This document shows positions 1 through 11,604 of a DNA stretch of 64,000 nucleotides, in pieces. The stretch is from Phallusia mammillata (Eukaryota > Chordata > Ascidiacea > Phlebobranchia > Ascidiidae): assembly GCA_003260075.1 (NCBI GenBank), contig QLIY01000021.1:4839-68838 (forward strand), written 5' to 3'. The translations under genes were made by a program, and so were the position numbers. The stretch's first letter is position 1, and each line of letters opens with the position of its first letter. The notes below the pieces were generated by a model. It did not search any database. It saw only the letters and a list, made by a program, of their open reading frames with translations, and was not told the origin of the DNA.

Positions 1-728
1 TAGTTTGTACACGCGCTTTGGAAAATACAATGTCGTCCAATGGATACATTGTAGAGCGCCCAGCACCAGGCTAGGTTATTTTCCTGAATACGGCAAATAT
101 TTAAAGAACGTAGGTGAAACAATTTTTGACACTCAATTCAAATTCGTTTTTAAAGAATTCAATTTTTTTCTGGAGGGGAAACGTTTAAGGCAATCACACT
201 GTACCAATGGCTTTAGCAATCAACATGCACAAAACATTTTGTTTGCATTTAGAATAAATAACTTAACGTAATTTTGTTTGTATCTACAGCTGTATGTTTT
301 ATCTTTTTGCTTTCTCCAAAAAACATCCTTCAAACTACCGTTTCTTTCGTTTATAATCGCCAAACAACAAACATGAATTTAAAATTGGTACTACGATAAG
401 TATGATGCACAATGAAACAAAAACCAACATTTCAATTCTTTCAATCCCACTTATTTAGAAACTGTACACGAAGATCTGTTCATAAGTTTAATATGGAAAA
501 TAACTGACCAAACAAACGTAAAAAGTGACATACTTCAATATTCAAACGTTAATATCACTTATGAGCATTTGCCGAAACGTTTGAAATATAAAGCATGTCG
601 CTTTCCGTTTTTTCAGTTTCATCATAAAATAGGCGGACATGTGCATTGATTTTTTTCGTTTAAGGGGCATGAGATTCATGTAGCACTAAAATAGGCAGGC
701 ATTAAGGCATTATTGTTTCGTTTGTGAG
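1..728. repeat. Copy of a large repeat block (second copy 1174-1950)
   Basis: Base 1 onward matches base 1174 onward with scattered substitutions for about 700 bases, ending at the C-run at 729. A shorter third copy begins near 11465 and is interrupted by a hAT element at 11605. Short open frames exist inside, but they differ between copies in length and reading, so I see no supported gene here. The block lies upstream of the signal-peptide exon in each paralog of the LU gene, so it probably duplicated together with that gene. Confidence 0.75.
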
Positions 729-741
729 CCCCCCCCCCTAC

Positions 742-799
742 CTTGTGCAAGGTGCAAAACGGTGAAAACCACCACTACGGACGCCAACACACAATTCAT
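742..799 (-). pseudogene. Orphan signal-peptide exon of a second LU-type gene
   Basis: Read on the minus strand, this 58-base exon starts with ATG at 799, encodes a hydrophobic leader ending H-L-A-Q-G, and stops at a GT donor in phase 1. Length, phase and the final HLAQG match exon 1 of the complete LU gene (10927-10984). A C-run begins directly in the donor region, and no further exons of this copy are present before the window edge. The upstream 840-1290 resembles 11030-11600, so the paralog includes 5-prime flank. It may be an intact gene whose remainder lies outside the window or was displaced in assembly, rather than a true pseudogene. Confidence 0.6.
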
Positions 800-1779
800 A
801 TTCAATGTGTTTTGGTAGAAAATCTAACAAAAAATAATTTGACCTGCAAAACTAAATTAATGTAGAAAGGAAACCCACTGTTAGTGATATACAACATTAT
901 TGCTATTTTATGGAGCAAGAGATCTATGTGTCTTAAATATATGAGCTTGTGTGTCATACTCGTTTAATACAATAAAATGTGGTAATAAAATCTACTTTTT
1001 GTGTGCAGCAGTTGGCTGAGTGAAGAGAATGCCTGAAATGAGTCACTATAACAACGTGAAAATTTGCGACTGTATGTCAAAGCAATCCGTTTTCGCCAGG
1101 AAATCAATACTCAACATCAGTGTTGGCGCAATGCTTTAGTGACGCACAGAAGTCGTGCTTTGGTAATTTTTCGTAGTTTGTACACGCGCTTTGGAAAATA
1201 CGATGTGGTCCAATGGATACATTGTAGAGCGCCCAACACCAGGCTAGGTTATTGTTCTTAATACGGCAATTATTTAAAGGACGTGGGTGAAACAATTTTT
1301 GACACTCAATTCAAATTCGTTTTTAAAGAATTCCAATTTTTTCTGCAGGGAAAACGTTTACGGCATTCACACTGTACCAAATCGCTTTAGTAACAAAATT
1401 GCATTTAATTTATTCTGTCTTCAACATACACAAAACATGCTGTTGGCATTTAGAATGATTCACTTAACGTAATTCTGAACGTTTACTGTTTGTTTATACA
1501 GCGGCACGTTTTATCTTTTTGCCTTCCCCAAAAAACATGCTTCAAAATGCCGTTTGTTTCCGTTTATAGTCGCTGAAATACAACAACAATTTAAATTGGT
1601 ACTACGATAAGTATGATGCTCAATAAAACATATATCAACATTCAAATTCTTTCAATCCCACTTATTCAGAAACTGTACACGAGGTTCTGTTCATAAGTTT
1701 AATAAGGAAAATAACTGACCAAACAAACGTAAAAAGTGACATACTTCAATATTCAAACGTTAATATCACTCATGAGCAT

Positions 1780-1968
1780 TTGCCGAAACGTTTGAATTAT
1801 AAAGCATGTCGCTTTCCGTTTTTTTCTGTTTCATCATAAAATAGGGGGACATGTGCATTGATTTTTTTTCCGTTAAGGGGCATGAGATTCATGTAGCACT
1901 AAAATGGGCAGGCATTAGGGCATTATTGTTTCGTTTGTGGGGCATAATATTTATGTAGCAATAAAATA

Positions 1969-2021
<53 letters not shown>

Positions 2022-2382
2022 ACACTAAAATGTTCAGACATTAAGGCATTGTTTTTTCCGTTTATAGAGCATAATATTTATGTAGCAATATAATAGGCAG
2101 AGATTTAAGCATTGTTTTGTCGTATAAGGGGCATAGTATTTATGTAACACTAAAATGTTCAGACATTAAAACATTATTTTTTCGTTTGTGGGGCATAACA
2201 TTTATGTAGCAATAAAATAGGCAGAGATTTAAGCATCGTATTGTCGTATAAGGGGCATAGTATTTATGTAACACTAAAATGTTCAGACATTAAGGAATTG
2301 TTTTTCCGTTTATAGAGAGTAATATTTATGAAGCACTAAAATGGGCAGACATTTATAGGTAATGTATTTTTTTCGTTTAAGG
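1780..2382. repeat. Tandem minisatellite, about 60-70 base unit
   Basis: Repeated units contain 'tttatgtagca' followed by 'actaaaatg', a 'cagacatta' or 'cagagattta' segment, then a T-rich stretch and 'cgttt'. Units vary by substitution and indel. Further units lie at 600-728, 2780-2840 and 3173-3295. No gene is visible. A long C-run interrupts the array. Confidence 0.7.
1970..2021. other. Poly-C run, about 52 bases
   Basis: An uninterrupted C homopolymer inside the minisatellite. It replaces sequence that neighbouring units contain, so I read it as an assembly artefact or unresolved gap rather than genomic sequence. Confidence 0.7.
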
Positions 2383-2778
2383 GTCCCGTCATCTTTCATC
2401 CGCCAATATTATATTGCAATTTTACATCTCAATTGCAAAATGAAAGATGCTGAAGGTTTGTCCATTGATTAAAGAAATAAAACATTCCATTATAAACTGA
2501 TAGAGTCTCTCACGATCCGTAATTTGCAGCAGAGAAATCGTGTGGAAGTCAACACTCTACTTCGCCTTGCAGACCCTTCATCAGAACCGCTTTTAACACG
2601 TATGATATCAAACAGACAGCAGCAAACTTCTCATTAAATTGAATTTTTCATACTTCTTTTGAATTGCGTATTTTTGTCATATTTACATTTTTGTTTGATT
2701 TCAAACTCCACCGGTCCGTTTTCAAAATTTGTTTTGAAAGTTTACCGATCCGCAAGTTGAAAAGGTTAAGAACCACTG
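2383..2778. mobile_element. Non-autonomous hAT element, left end lost
   Basis: The right end reads 'aagaaccactg', the complement of the canonical hAT terminus CAGTGGTTCT. It is followed by gtttaagg (2779-2786), and the same gtttaagg precedes the left side at 2375-2382, giving the 8-base target duplication expected of hAT transposons. The left terminal repeat is missing here. A second copy at 3296-3364 keeps it directly after the same octamer but is cut short by a C-run. No transposase is encoded. It inserted into a minisatellite unit. Confidence 0.75.
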
Positions 2779-3295
2779 GTTTAAGGGACATGATATTCAT
2801 GTAGCACAAAATAGACGGACATTTAGGCATGGCATTTTTATTCTCAGGCGTTAGTTTGGTGGCCATAATGTAAGTCACCTTACTTTCATTTGCCCCATCA
2901 TAAATTTTGCGAGAAACTAAAGTGCATAGTGTTTTACTTGAAATTTTTCACAATCAAACAGTGTGTTACAGCGAGAAGTGACTTGTATGTGCTTTCTTTC
3001 CCTAGTTCTAGTTCGATGTCAGTAACCTGACTTCATTGACTATGACGTAACAAAGCGTCTGCCAGGATTGGTTAGAAATCTCCAGACGTATAACAATGCG
3101 TGTGATGTCATTAGTGTCGCAATCTTGTCCTGGCCACATTTTACAGTTTCTTTCTGTGCTGCCCCCCCCCCCATAGTATTTATGTAACACTAAAATGTTC
3201 AGACATTAAGGCATTGTTTTCCGTTTATTGAGAATAATATTTATGAAGCACTAAAATGGGCAGACATTTAACCATTGTATTTTTTCCGTTTAAGG

Positions 3296-3364
3296 CAGTG
3301 GTTCTCAACCGCTGGTCCCCGTCATCTTTCCTCCGCCAATTTTATATTACAATTTTATATCTAT
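3296..3364. mobile_element. Left end of the same hAT element, truncated
   Basis: Begins CAGTGGTTCTCAACC immediately after the octamer gtttaagg, then continues like 2383 onward until a C-run at 3365. Together with 2383-2778 it defines both ends of the element. Confidence 0.65.
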
Positions 3365-3374
3365 CCCCCCCCCC

Positions 3375-5640
3375 ATTTTCGATAGGTGGAAGATACGGTT
3401 AAGATGTAAGTTATAAAAAAAAAGTCTGTAGCTAGTTTTATTGAATTATGAATGCTACCTTACCCCGACCCTGATAGCCCTACCCCCCCCCCAATCCCTA
3501 AACAAACACATTACTCACATTAGCAAACACGAGATTTTGTAACAAGGGAAATTTCGTCCGGGTATGACGCTTGTTAACAACGCCCCCCCCCCAATCCCTA
3601 AACAAACACATTACTCACATTAGCAAACACGAGATTTTGTGTCACGGGAAATTTCGTCCGGGTATGTCGCTTGTTAACAACACGCTGTCTGGTAACGTAA
3701 TGGTAATTTGCTGCCAAACCTATGAAAGTGAGTTGTTAAAGATGGCACGCTGGTTTTTTTCATGGATCTTTTACGGTTTTCTGATCAAATATGTGCCAAG
3801 CAAATTCTGTTCGGTTGTTAGAAAACAAAGAGCTAACAGTGGGAAACTCTTAAAACTCTAAAAGCATAATAAAAACGCTTGTAACCAGTATATCAAGTGG
3901 CCACCCGCAATAAAGACAGTTTTTAAAATGTGTCTGCATTGAAAATGGCGCAACGGACGTTAGAAATAAGCGGCATGTTGTTATGAAACGGTATTAAAGT
4001 TGTGGGCGGCGCCACGTAGGGCCAGCGATGGACTAGTGAGTTGTCGTTTGTTGAATGTGAATAAATGTAAACGGTTTGTCGCCGATCAGAGTACACGTGC
4101 GTTAGCTGTTAAGGAACTTCCGATAGTCAGTCCCAATATTTAGCGTAACCAGGAAATCCCCCCCCCCACTAGTGAGTTGTCGTTTGTTGAATGTGAATAA
4201 ATGTAAACGGTTTGTTGCCGATCGCCCCCCCCCCAGCGATGGACTAGTGAGTTGTCGTTTGTTGAATGTGAATAAATGTAAAAGGTTTGTTGCCGATCAG
4301 AGTACACGTGCGTTAGCTGTTAAGGAACTTCCGATATAGTCAGTGCCAATATTTAGCGTAACCAGGAAACGTGACAGTTGGTATTTGTAAAAATTTGCCC
4401 TTTGAAAAATTTCTGCCGGTGCCCGAAAAATAAAAAAAGGAGTTTCTGTCGGTTCCTAGCATTAACGAAATACAAGATTTTTGCTATTAATACTTTCAAA
4501 CATAATTTAGAAAATCAGTTTTATTCCATTTTTATTTGCATACAGCTTAAGAGAACTATTCTACGTGTATGGACACCTGAAAACGGCAATACACAAACTT
4601 TAAAATTAACCCTTGAAAACTAACTTCTATATTTCATTGCAGCAATCGCCACATCGCACATAGACGTAAAGTTTTCGACTTAACAAATTAAAATCGCCCA
4701 TTATCTGAGTATATTTTGTCACATATCTATTTTAATACATTTTTACTCGACATTTATTTATTTGTGCCCCACCATAGGCAACAGGCGACGTTGATTAATA
4801 TGCTACTATACCACAAAATCGGTGTCACAAAGCTACAATACAAATTGGATGTAAAAATTTTGCAGCGTCAGCAAAAAACGGAGACACAATAATAATATGT
4901 TTGTTAATCTCTACATTGCTACCTGCCCCCCCCCCGCGGGCACGTAGGGTCAGCCTCCCTTGAATTTCAAAGTACCAAAAATAAATTTTCCCGCATAACT
5001 TGATAAATGACTTGATAAATGCTCTAAGAAGTAAAGTTGATATAGCAAAGCAAATGTAAATTTGATATAGTAATCTACCCATGAAGGTTTGTGGGTATTT
5101 GTGAAAATTTGCCCCCTTGCCCACTAGCAAAGTTCCAAGAATTCTTTCAAATTTATAATTACTGAAGCCACTTATCATTTGTTTCGTAAACAGTTGATGT
5201 TTTATTTACTTTTCAAAGCGAATTTTGAATCTAACTCCCCCCCCCCCAATTTTAATTTTAAGAAAACGTTGGACGTATAAAACCTGTAATTGCTGTTTCG
5301 GATGAGCATGCAAAAACTTGGACGCATTTTAGTCTGCTGATTTTTTTTCATTTAATCATAAACATTACTGCCCCCCCCCCACATAGACGTAAAGTTTTCG
5401 ACTTAAAAAATTAAAATCGCCCATTATCCGAGTATATTTTGTCACATATCTATTTTAATACATTTTTACTCGAAATTTATTTATTTGTGCCCCACCATGG
5501 GCAACAGGCGACGTTGATTAATATGCTACTATACCACTAAATGTGAGTCACAAAGCTACAATACAAATTGGATGTAAAAATTTTGCAGCGTCAGCAAAAA
5601 CGGCGACACAATAATAATATGTTTGTTAATCTCTACGTTG
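3375..5640. other. Non-coding stretch of shuffled duplicate segments
   Basis: No gene is visible. Several segments occur twice with a few substitutions, separated by C-runs: 3493-3580 with 3593-3690, 4020-4157 with 4168-4224 and 4235-4372, 4650-4925 with 5381-5640, and 5248-5370 with 5815-5940. The pattern suggests interleaved alleles. Confidence 0.6.
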
Positions 5641-5665
5641 CTACCTTAATTAGTTTTGTTTTTGT

Positions 5666-8600
5666 TTAATGAGAAAATGTGGATTGAGTAACATAAGTGA
5701 GGAGACTTGTAACAAAGAGCACCACCAAGCTTGTGGCTGGTCTACTGGAACCTCCCATTCCTACAAACACAAGATTTGTTTGTTGTAGTTTGTGTAATTT
5801 ACAAACCGTCATTGCAATTTTAATTTTAAGAAAACGTTGGACGTATAAAACCTGTAATTGCTTTTTCGGATGAGCATGCAGAAACTTGGACGCATTTTAG
5901 TCTGGTGATTTTTTTTCATTTAATCATAAACATTACTGCCAAAGTTCTGGTGTATATAGAATACACCATACATACGTTTATGTGCACTAATGATGACAAC
6001 ACGTTGTCTCTGCAGAGATTGCTAAACATCTGCACATTGTATTCTATATCCACCAGTACGTTGGCAGTAATGTTTATGATTAAACTACTTTTCAAGTCCG
6101 TGTATATAGTGTATCTACATTTTTTATTTGTTTCAAACTTAAAATTTTTTTACCATGGTTACATCCATCTGCAGTGCAAGTCTTATTGCATTGCTGAAAA
6201 GTTGTGTCAACATTCTGAATACCCCCCCCCCAAAATACGTTTAATTAAAAACTGTAATGCATTTTAAATAATAAAACGTTGCAGTTGTTAAGCTAATGAG
6301 CGTACTTCTACATCGTTTATGTGCTGATATGTTTTGTGTTAAAGCCACTTGTATGTATGTTTCTAAGTCGCCCCCCCCCCCAATGTATTCTATATCCACC
6401 AGTACTTTGGCAGTAATGTTTATGATTAAATTACCTTTCAAGTCCGTGTATAGTGTTCGTACATTTTAGTTTGTTTCAAACTTTCAAAAAAATTCTTTAC
6501 CATGGTTACATCCATCTGCAGTGCAAGTCTTATTGCATTGCTGGAAAGTTGTGTCGACATTTTGAATGTCCCTGCACTGTGTTCCAATGTCAGTCGCCGA
6601 ACATCCACGTACAATGCTACGAGAGTAACCTCCTCGATTGTCGGCAAGATTTGCTGTAAAAAGAAAATACGACACACTTTTTTAAAAACACAGAGAACAA
6701 ACGTAACGTAAAATTTCTAAAGAAAATAACGTTTTCTTTAATTTGTTACATTTTAGCGAACTGTCCCCCCCCCCATTTTTTCACCGAGCGAAATAAACTC
6801 AACTCAACTCAACTCAACTCAAGTCCTAGCACTTGCAAAGTTCATGAATTTCTTTTTCATACGTACATGTCAGCCTTCCAGATCTGCCTTGGTCTATGTA
6901 AACACAGTACTGGTGGTATGGTCGGGAACAGGCTGAGGCTTCTTCAGGGTTGTAGAGACAGGGATCCGAACCTGATGCTACAGTAGATGGAATGCTGCCA
7001 CATTGCAAGCATCTTGGTCTGTGTGCTAAAATAAAAAAACCAAAACGTAAAATCGTGAAATTTGGACAACAAGTTGACTAATAATGATTAAAAAAAGTTT
7101 GATGGAAGGTGTTGGCGTAACCGTTACAACAAAAACAACTGAATTTGTAAAACTTTTTGTTTAAAAAAGTAGCACCCCCCCCCCAAAATACGTTTAATTA
7201 AAAACTGTAATGCATTTTAAATAATAAAACGTAGCAGTTGTTAAGCTAATGAGCGTACTTCTTCATCGTTTATGTGCTAATATGTTTTGTGTTAAAGCCA
7301 GTTGTATGTATGTTTCTAAGTCCTAGCAATTGCAAAGTTCTAGATTTTCTTGTTCATACGTACATGTCAGCCTTCCTGATCTGCCTTGATCTATGTAAAC
7401 ACAGTACTGGTGGTATGGTCGGGAACAGTCTGAGGCTTCTTCAGGGTTGTAGAGACATGAGTCCGATCCTGATGCTACAGTAGATGGACTGCTGACACAT
7501 TGCAAGCATCTTGGTCTGTTTGCTAAAATAACAAAACCAAAACGTAAAATCGTGAAATTTGGACAACAAGTTAAATAATAATGATTAAAAAAAATTTCGA
7601 CGGAAGGTGTTGGCCCAACCGTTACAACAAAAACAACTGAATTTAACTTTTTGCTTAAAAAAGTAGCGTCTTTAGTTTTCGTGATGTAAGTTTTTGATTA
7701 AGTAATATGGGCATATTATATTTATATTCAATATTTAACAATCGTTAAGATTTAAGCTGCTACTTAACCAAAACATTGCTGTAACAAATGCATTAGCAAA
7801 ATTAGCCGTTGCTTCAGTAAGTCACGATACCAAAACGTTTTATAACCACTGGGATAAACTAAAAGGTCATAGCTTTTTATCAACCAGGCGCACTTACGCC
7901 ACCCATCGTTGCATCCGTGAGTTTGACAAGTTTCTTGGCAAGTCGTCACTATACCGTTAGAACCGTCAAGTTGGATATCTGCGCATTGTGATGTTAAAGC
8001 TGCGGATCGACAACCCCGTTCTTCAGATACCAGTTCATACCCTTGAACTGCAAAATACAAGTTTTTTTATTTTATTTTTTATTTTAGTACGAAATATATG
8101 TATGACTAGTATCAGTAAAACTTATAATTTTGCAAAGTGTTGTAAATTTAAAACAGTGATACTCAAACATAGGTGGCACTCTTTGAAATTAGCCAACATT
8201 TTATTCCACCTTTTGTTGCTTTTTTAGAAAAATAACTATAATATACCAAAACCAAAATGACCCAGCATTCCCGCAATCCCTAGTATTGGCCTTGCACCCC
8301 TGAGGTGTAATTAAACCGTAAGTTAATAAACAATTGAAAGTAAAAAAGAAATCAAAACAGCCAAAAAGGACTTCCACTTGCCTTCGTTATGTGTCACGCC
8401 GGTCTGGGAGGCGGATGAGCGATAAACCACCGTGGAGTAACAATATCCCTGGTCAATTGGACAACGAATTCTGGTACCGCAAGACCGATCTGTGCAGCAG
8501 TATAATGGACCTGGTGTGGTTCCCTGGGCTGATGGCAAAAATCAAATGTAAAGTTGTTAAAAGTCGTAAGGAACATTAGTTTGTCCTCACAAACAAACTA

Positions 8601-10984
8601 GGCACTAACCACACAAAACATTGTTTTAAAGCCATTAAAACGTTTACTGGTTCGAGTTTCTAAAACAGTTAAACTAAGTGTCAAGAATTTGTAGTGAGCT
8701 CTAGTACACCTTTCTGATCAACTGCATATAGTAATTATACAAAAATTTTGGAAGTAACGTTTAGTTTAGGAGCCCTATACACGGGTTGATTAAAATATTT
8801 GGCTTACTTTTCATCTTATTAAAATCCCTACTTTATTCTAGAGCGTTACAAACATAAAATACTATCTATCACTCGACATACGTGTGAATGTATTGCAACC
8901 GTTAGTAGTACAACTTCGTGTGCAGGTGTATTCAAAGTAACCATCAAGAGTTGTATCTGCTGGCGTTGAATAAGTGCATTCGTCGTTGCGAACAGATGAA
9001 GAACTACTGCAGCCACGAGTAACAACAGTCCGAACCATCGCGCCATCTGAAAATGTGTAATAAAGGTATATAAGCTATTGCTGTATAAGCTATAGGCATA
9101 ATATGAAGTTTATACAGTGCTTCTGGCAAATGTAATTTCATTTCGACGTTTCGACGCCCTTGGTGTAATAAAGATGTTGTTTCATTTTTATAGGTATTGC
9201 AGATTGGTCGGTTTTGGGGTTGACTTTGAATAAAACGGCTTAAAACAGGCCTGACTAAACTACTCTCAATTTGCGCTGCTGTTTTACCAACTTTCGGGTC
9301 AAATACTCTTTTAAAACAAATTCGGCTTTAGGTCCCATTTTAGGCCTGCTTGCAAGTCTGTCTTTTACCAAGAACAGTTTGCCTTTCATGCATAAGAAAG
9401 ATAGCATGTTCACATAAGACTATTAAGTTTACGAAAAGTGTAAACATGATGCTTCTATCGCTAGATTTTATTTTTGAAAGTTAGTTAAAATGCGTGTGCA
9501 AGGTTTTTTCTGTCAATGTCAATGAAACAGATTTTGTACACTACATTAGAAAACTAATCGTTTTCCCAGTAAGTTAAATTTGTTACATGTGATTTGTCCC
9601 TTACTTGCATCATATAGTGTAGTTCGGCTGGCTGTGCATTGATCGTAGGTTGAATCAGGACACGCGGCTGTTGTGAGTGTAGCTGGACAACCAGATGAAA
9701 CCGCGTCGTCGCACTGCACACAAGATCGTATGGTTCTCCCTTCAAAGAAAAGGGATAGTCTTTTTTGGAATCACAGTTATCATGCGTTTCTTCGCAGGGG
9801 TGTGTCAAACATATTGTATGAACATCGCTGATTAAAGCAAATTACAAAAAAAACGCATTGATTTTTAAGAAGTTTGTGGTTTTGTTACATACCGTCATTG
9901 CTGCAGTCAGCTCCACTGAATCCGGTATTGCACACACAGCTGCCTGACAGATAGTCACAGAATCCGTTTCCACTGCAGCCACTAGCACAAGCCATTAGAC
10001 TTGCTGAAACAAAAATCAAAAGCTGAGTTAAACGGACCATAATTTAGCGTTTTCTTATAGAGCTACGCAAACTAGGTTTCGTATCAGAAAAACGGCGACA
10101 TTTACTTGCAAGTTGGTTGTTGCAATCACTGCTGGCGCACACAGATGTACAAGTTGTTGTTTCAACGGGGTTGCTAGAAAACGTTGCAAGAGAAGTCGTG
10201 CACTGGAGTGCTTGTGCTGTGGTGTCACCAGGGTTTCCACAAGTTCTGTAGATTTCCTGAATTAAACCTGCAATAGATTTAGGGTCGACGTAGAAGTTCC
10301 GCTGAATGCATTAAAACCACCAAATCTTTTCACAGACAACAGCAGCATTGGCGATCGTTTTATGGTAAACGAATATAAAAACATGCTTTCACAAAAATCG
10401 GTCGTTTTAAACTTTTGAGCATTCATTTTGAAAAAATGCATCTTCAGTTCCTGTTTAACATAACAGACTTTTATCAATAGTCGATCGACTGATTGTAAAA
10501 CTTCTGCTGGACAAGATCTTGTTTGTTGAAACTAAGTTACAGCGGCAACTTTTTGTCACCAAAAAAGTCTTTGATAGGTAATTAAAGACAATTTCTGCGA
10601 GGCTTATGTTTCGCAAGTTTGCATAGACATACCATCTTCAGTTACAAATTGTAGTCGGCAGGTATTAGGTGCGCTACAAGAAGCTCGACTTCTACCCGTC
10701 AAATTGTTGTAACAATAATCAGAAAAAGGTGTGTTGCCAAATCCATTATTATCATTGCAACTATAGCAGTTCACTTGACCTGAAAAGAAATAAAAGTTAA
10801 TTTTGATTCGTTATCCATAATACTAAACCAGAATTTAACAACAAACTTTGTTCATAAAATAAGCATTCTAGCTCGGATTATTTATACAGTAAGACAAAGT
10901 TGTAAGTACTTGTAAGTTGGTCTTACCTTGTGCGAGGTGCACAATGGATAAAGCCATCACAACCGAAGTCAACAGAAAATTCAT
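5666..10984 (-). CDS. GPI-anchored protein with four Ly6/uPAR-type domains and one EGF module
   Basis: Minus-strand exons: 10984-10927, 10779-10633, 10267-10106, 10003-9893, 9739-9605, 9046-8882, 8528-8382, 8047-7898, 7522-7364, 6653-6501, 5760-5666. Joined they give 493 codons without a stop. Every internal junction is phase 1. Exon 1 is a signal peptide ending HLAQG. Exons 2-3, 5-6, 7-8 and 9-10 each form one domain with ten cysteines, five per exon, starting like CYSC and ending with the C-N (DCN, GCN) signature of LU domains. Exon 4 is a six-cysteine EGF module. The last exon has small residues (GGSSR) then a hydrophobic tail, as in GPI signals. The family is typically extracellular and used in adhesion or receptor roles. 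No specific function is assigned. The intron after exon 7 uses a GC donor. RNA evidence is lacking. Confidence 0.85.
5921..6082. mobile_element. Fold-back element with about 45-base inverted arms
   Basis: The left arm starts 'taatcataaacattactgcc' at 5921 and is complemented by the right arm ending 'ggcagtaatgtttatgatta' at 6082, with about 70 bases between arms. It lies in the last intron of the LU gene. Partial copies abut C-runs near 5354 and 6382. It encodes nothing and looks like a small palindromic MITE. Confidence 0.6.
6154..6221 (-). pseudogene. Truncated duplicate of LU exon 10
   Basis: Repeats the 3-prime part of exon 10 (6501 onward) with a few changes, including the donor, and stops at a C-run at 6222. 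Most likely an unmerged allele rather than a separate exon. Confidence 0.6.
6797..6822. repeat. CAACT microsatellite
   Basis: About five tandem copies of the pentamer 'caact' lie between a C-run and the duplicate of exon 9. Confidence 0.85.
6867..7025 (-). pseudogene. Second copy of LU exon 9
   Basis: A 159-base exon almost identical to 7364-7522, with the same acceptor, the same phase-1 'gtacgt' donor and five cysteines; a few substitutions change residues. If both copies were used, one half-domain would be doubled and the pairing of half-domains would break. C-runs at 6765 and 7174 bracket it, so an allelic duplicate is more likely than a real extra exon. Confidence 0.55.
8323..8528 (-). 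CDS. Alternative 3-prime end of the LU gene by intron retention
   Basis: Exon 7 (8528-8382) ends AAG before 'gcaagt', the GC-AG donor consensus. If the intron is kept, the frame runs on for 20 codons as a lysine/tryptophan hinge followed by a hydrophobic tail (FLAVLISFLLSIVY) and a stop at 8323. That tail resembles a GPI-attachment or membrane signal. It would give a shorter form that ends after the first half of the third LU domain. The splice signal and tail are seen directly; use as an isoform is inference. Confidence 0.4.
8832..8837 (-). promoter_or_regulatory. AATAAA polyadenylation signal inside the LU gene
   Basis: On the minus strand AATAAA lies about 30 bases after an in-frame stop reached if the exon 6 donor at 8882 is skipped. 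It could end a short secreted form after two LU domains. Weak evidence on its own in AT-rich DNA. Confidence 0.3.
9170..9375. repeat. Dispersed repeat, 'ttcgggcctgact' family
   Basis: Within an LU-gene intron. Related stretches with 'cctgact', 'accaactttcggg' and 'ttcggg' blocks occur near 22440-22550, 45720-45860 and 61430-61620. No coding potential is conserved. Confidence 0.5.
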
Positions 10985-11464
10985 TTCTAAGAAGGTTCAG
11001 TGAAACAAACAACCCAATTAAACCTGCAAAGATAAATCAATTTCACTTTTCGCCCTGAAAACTATGAAAGGTTATCAGTCAAACCCGCAAAGAAAAAAAA
11101 TTAAAGATTTGTAGGAATGTTGTTCCATACTAACTCTAACTTAGTACAAAATATCGAAATATTGCCCGAAATGACGACGTCATACTATCCAAGTGGCCCA
11201 TACACACTGCCTTGTCATCGGTTTAACAGTTATGTGCAACACATTTCCTTTCGACACACTTCTGATTAAGTAAAGAGAAACTCATTGTAAGTCGCTATGA
11301 CAACGTTAAAAAAAACTATTATGGTTCTACGTATCACAGAAATACGTATTTGTCAGGAAATCAATACTCAATCAACAGTCATTGCGAAATCTTCAGTTTG
11401 CCGAAACCTGTATGTTTGCGCAATGCTTCAGTGAAGCGGGAAAGCCGTGGTTCCCTAATTTTTC

Positions 11465-11604
11465 GCAGTTTGTACACGCGCTATGGAAAATACGATGTGG
11501 TCCAATGGATACATTGTAGAGCGCCCAGCACCAAGCTAGCTTATTGTCCTGAATACGGCAATTATCTAAAGAACCTGGGGTGTAACAATTTTTGACACTC
11601 AATT
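11465..11604. repeat. Third, shorter copy of the 1-728 / 1174-1950 repeat block
   Basis: Matches 1-143 and 1174-1316 closely, then is interrupted by a transposon at 11605 and resumes at 11790. The two uninterrupted copies show the empty insertion site. Confidence 0.75.

Noticed and set aside
1..1472. Short open frames in the repeat blocks, both strands
   Set aside because: They vary between repeat copies and have no splice or domain support.
9554..9808. 84-residue minus frame over LU exon 5
   Set aside because: A shadow; the correct phase gives five cysteines and joins both neighbouring exons in frame.
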